Part shown: positions 6,082 through 7,502 of the stretch, one piece after another
Layout of the letters: the number at the start of each line of letters is the position of its first letter
Position numbering within the stretch: the stretch's first letter is position 1
NCBI GenBank assembly: GCA_029256565.1
Contig: JAQSXQ010000207.1
Coordinates: 1-7,502, forward strand
Reading direction: 5' to 3'
From: Mycobacterium sp.
Lineage (GTDB): Bacteria > Actinomycetota > Actinomycetes > Mycobacteriales > Mycobacteriaceae
DNA: 7,502 nucleotides
Position numbers and translations under genes: made by a program
Notes under the pieces: generated by a model
What the model saw: the letters and a program-made list of their open reading frames with translations, nothing else
Database searches by the model: none
What the model was told of the DNA's origin: nothing

Positions 6082-6087
6082 TAGCCT
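6082..6087 (+). promoter_or_regulatory. Possible -10 element for ddl
   Basis: TAGCCT in the 25-bp gap before ddl fits TANNNT. It ends nine bases before the GTG at 6097, so a transcript from it would have a leader of only about 2-3 bases. No Shine-Dalgarno sequence is visible before the GTG. The alternative is that ddl is read only from the gpsA mRNA, with weak initiation or reinitiation after the upstream stop. Confidence 0.35.
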
Positions 6088-6096
6088 CTTCAGACT

Positions 6097-7200
6097 GTGA
6101 CTGCCCGCACCCGAGTCGCCGTCGTCTACGGCGGACGCAGCTCCGAACACGCGATCTCGTGTGTCTCCGCAGGCAGCATCCTGCGCAATCTCGACCCCGA
6201 ACGCTTCGAAGTGGTCGCGGTCGGCATCTCGCCGGAGGGCTCCTGGGTGCTCACCGACGGACGTCCCGAGACGCTGGCCATCACCGACGGCCGGCTGCCC
6301 GCCGTGAGCGGGTCCTCGGGAACCGAACTCGCCATGCCCGCCGATCCCGCCCGCCGCGGCCAACTGCTGTCACTCGAAGACGGTGCCGGTGAGCTGCTCG
6401 CGGCCGTCGACGTCGTGTTCCCCGTCCTGCACGGGCCGTACGGCGAGGACGGCACCATCCAGGGGCTGCTCGAGATGGCAGGCGTGCCGTACGTCGGCGC
6501 CGGGGTCCTGGCCAGCGCCGCCGGGATGGACAAGGAGTTCACCAAGAAGCTGCTCGCCGCCGAGGGTCTGCCGATCGGCGACCAGGTGGTGCTCCGCCCG
6601 GGTGAGCCCACCGTCGAACTCTCCGACCGCGAACGGCTCGGCCTGCCGGTGTTCGTCAAGCCCGCGCGCGGCGGATCCTCGATCGGCGTCAGCCGCGTCA
6701 CCGCGTGGGATCAGCTGCCGATGGCGATCGAGGGGGCCCGACGACACGACCCGAAGGTCATCGTCGAGGCCGCGGTCCCCGGCCGGGAACTCGAATGCGG
6801 CGTGCTCGAATTCCCGGACGGCTCGCTCGAAGCCAGCACCGTCGGCGAGATCCGCGTCGCAGGCGTGCGTGGCCGCGAAGACGGCTTCTACGACTTCGAG
6901 ACGAAGTACCTCGACGACGCCGCCGAACTCGACGTACCCGCCAAGGTCGACGACGACGTCGCCGACGAGATCCGCCGACTCGCGATCCGCGCGTTCCGGG
7001 CGATCGACTGCCAGGGGCTGGCCCGCGTCGACTTCTTCCTCACCGACGACGGACCCGTCATCAACGAGATCAACACCATGCCCGGCTTCACCACCATCTC
7101 GATGTACCCGCGGATGTGGGCGGCCAGCGGCGTGGACTACCCGACGCTGCTGTCGACCATGGTCGAGACGGCGATCGCCCGCGGGACGGGTCTGCGCTAG
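6097..7200 (+). CDS. ddl: D-alanine--D-alanine ligase
   Basis: This 367-residue ATP-grasp enzyme joins two D-alanines in the cytosol, making the dipeptide added to UDP-MurNAc-tripeptide for peptidoglycan. In the family it is a target of D-cycloserine. Seen here are YGGRSSEHAIS (11-21; E17 matches the substrate-binding glutamate of E. coli DdlB), HGPYGEDGTIQGLLE (112-126), FVKPARGGSSIGVSRV (186-201), FETKYL (267-272) with the K270-Y271 pair typical of D-Ala-specific rather than D-lactate ligases, LARVDF (308-313) and INEINTMPGFT (322-332) with metal ligands E324 and N326. Length is normal for mycobacterial Ddl. The start is GTG 6097, 25 bp after the preceding stop, with no clear ribosome binding site. 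The gene ends in a CTAG that is also the stop of the converging DUF3515 gene. M. tuberculosis carries ddlA (Rv2981c) in the equivalent place. Confidence 0.97.
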   Translation: MTARTRVAVVYGGRSSEHAISCVSAGSILRNLDPERFEVVAVGISPEGSWVLTDGRPETLAITDGRLPAVSGSSGTELAMPADPARRGQLLSLEDGAGELLAAVDVVFPVLHGPYGEDGTIQGLLEMAGVPYVGAGVLASAAGMDKEFTKKLLAAEGLPIGDQVVLRPGEPTVELSDRERLGLPVFVKPARGGSSIGVSRVTAWDQLPMAIEGARRHDPKVIVEAAVPGRELECGVLEFPDGSLEASTVGEIRVAGVRGREDGFYDFETKYLDDAAELDVPAKVDDDVADEIRRLAIRAFRAIDCQGLARVDFFLTDDGPVINEINTMPGFTTISMYPRMWAASGVDYPTLLSTMVETAIARGTGLR

Positions 7201-7502
7201 CCGACCGGTGCCGGGTTGACCGGTACGGCGGGCATCGTGGCCGCCACCGCCTTCGAGACCACCTGAATGGGCGACGGACCGGAACCGTCGGGCAGCGTCA
7301 GCGCGACGTACACGGGGCGGTCGACGGTCACCCAGGTGCTGCGGCCCTGCTCGCCGACCCGGAACCAGCTGACGGCGTCGACGACCTGCACCGGAGCGCC
7401 AGCGACGAAGTCCACCGGGCGGTCGAGACCGCAGCGCAGGACGACGGCTTCGGCACTCGAGTTCGCCGACGCCTCCGCGCCGGTGTCGGCCTGCCACGCG
7501 GC
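7197..7502 (-). CDS. DUF3515 family protein, C-terminal 101 residues
   Basis: The frame is open from the window edge (7502) to TAG at 7199-7197, so the gene starts beyond the window. The visible part includes AVVLRCGLDRP, VQVVDAVSWFRV, STWVTVDRPVYVALTLPDGSGPSPIQ and ends PVNPAPVG. This resembles the DUF3515 protein that follows ddlA in M. tuberculosis (Rv2980). Family members usually have an N-terminal signal or membrane anchor and an extracytoplasmic domain. That end is not visible here. The function is unknown. An internal GTG at 7415 would give only 72 residues and is unlikely to be the real start, because the homologous sequence continues upstream of it in the same frame. The stop codon overlaps the ddl stop. 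Confidence 0.82.
   Translation of the reverse strand, partial: AAWQADTGAEASANSSAEAVVLRCGLDRPVDFVAGAPVQVVDAVSWFRVGEQGRSTWVTVDRPVYVALTLPDGSGPSPIQVVSKAVAATMPAVPVNPAPVG

Noticed and set aside
6370..7497. A 375-codon open frame on the minus strand opposite ddl.
   Set aside because: It is a mirror of the ddl and DUF3515 region in another frame with no recognisable motif. The Ddl and DUF3515 proteins explain this DNA.

Overview
The window is high-GC actinobacterial DNA. Its gene content and order match a conserved mycobacterial neighbourhood: hupB, mutT1, ppk, fbiD (cofC), gpsA, ddl, then a DUF3515 gene. Protein sequences are very close to remembered Mycobacterium tuberculosis proteins. The source is most likely a Mycobacterium/Mycolicibacterium species, probably not the tuberculosis complex, because a PLP-dependent trans-sulfuration-type gene sits between gpsA and ddl. 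I recall those two genes as adjacent in M. tuberculosis.

Layout. Positions 1-175 hold the 3' end of hupB (+), a lysine/alanine repeat tail. A perfect 14-bp hairpin (210-239) lies between hupB and the converging mutT1. On the minus strand, fbiD (3886-3215), ppk (3166-1226) and mutT1 (1188-271) follow each other with short gaps and look like one operon. A 77-bp divergent region (3887-3963) holds a 12-bp perfect palindrome and a -10-like hexamer placed for a leaderless gpsA transcript. On the plus strand, gpsA (3964-4962), a cystathionine gamma-lyase-like gene (4968-6071) and ddl (6097-7200) are tightly packed. The 3' part of a DUF3515 gene (7502-7197, minus) converges on ddl, and one CTAG supplies the stop codon for both.

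Functions. HupB is a nucleoid protein, MutT1 sanitises oxidised nucleotides, Ppk makes polyphosphate, FbiD starts the coenzyme F420 side chain, GpsA makes sn-glycerol-3-phosphate for phospholipids, and Ddl makes D-alanyl-D-alanine for peptidoglycan. These are housekeeping genes. There is no tRNA, CRISPR array, insertion sequence or phage gene, and no stretch over 300 bases lacks a gene.

The most unusual feature is in ppk. The frame is open and all catalytic motifs are present, but about 80-90 residues of the head domain, present in other PPK1 proteins, are missing at one clean in-frame junction near 2612-2620. I see no evidence of a wholly new biological system here. The ppk deletion, the extra PLP enzyme and the promoter/operator layout deserve a second look.
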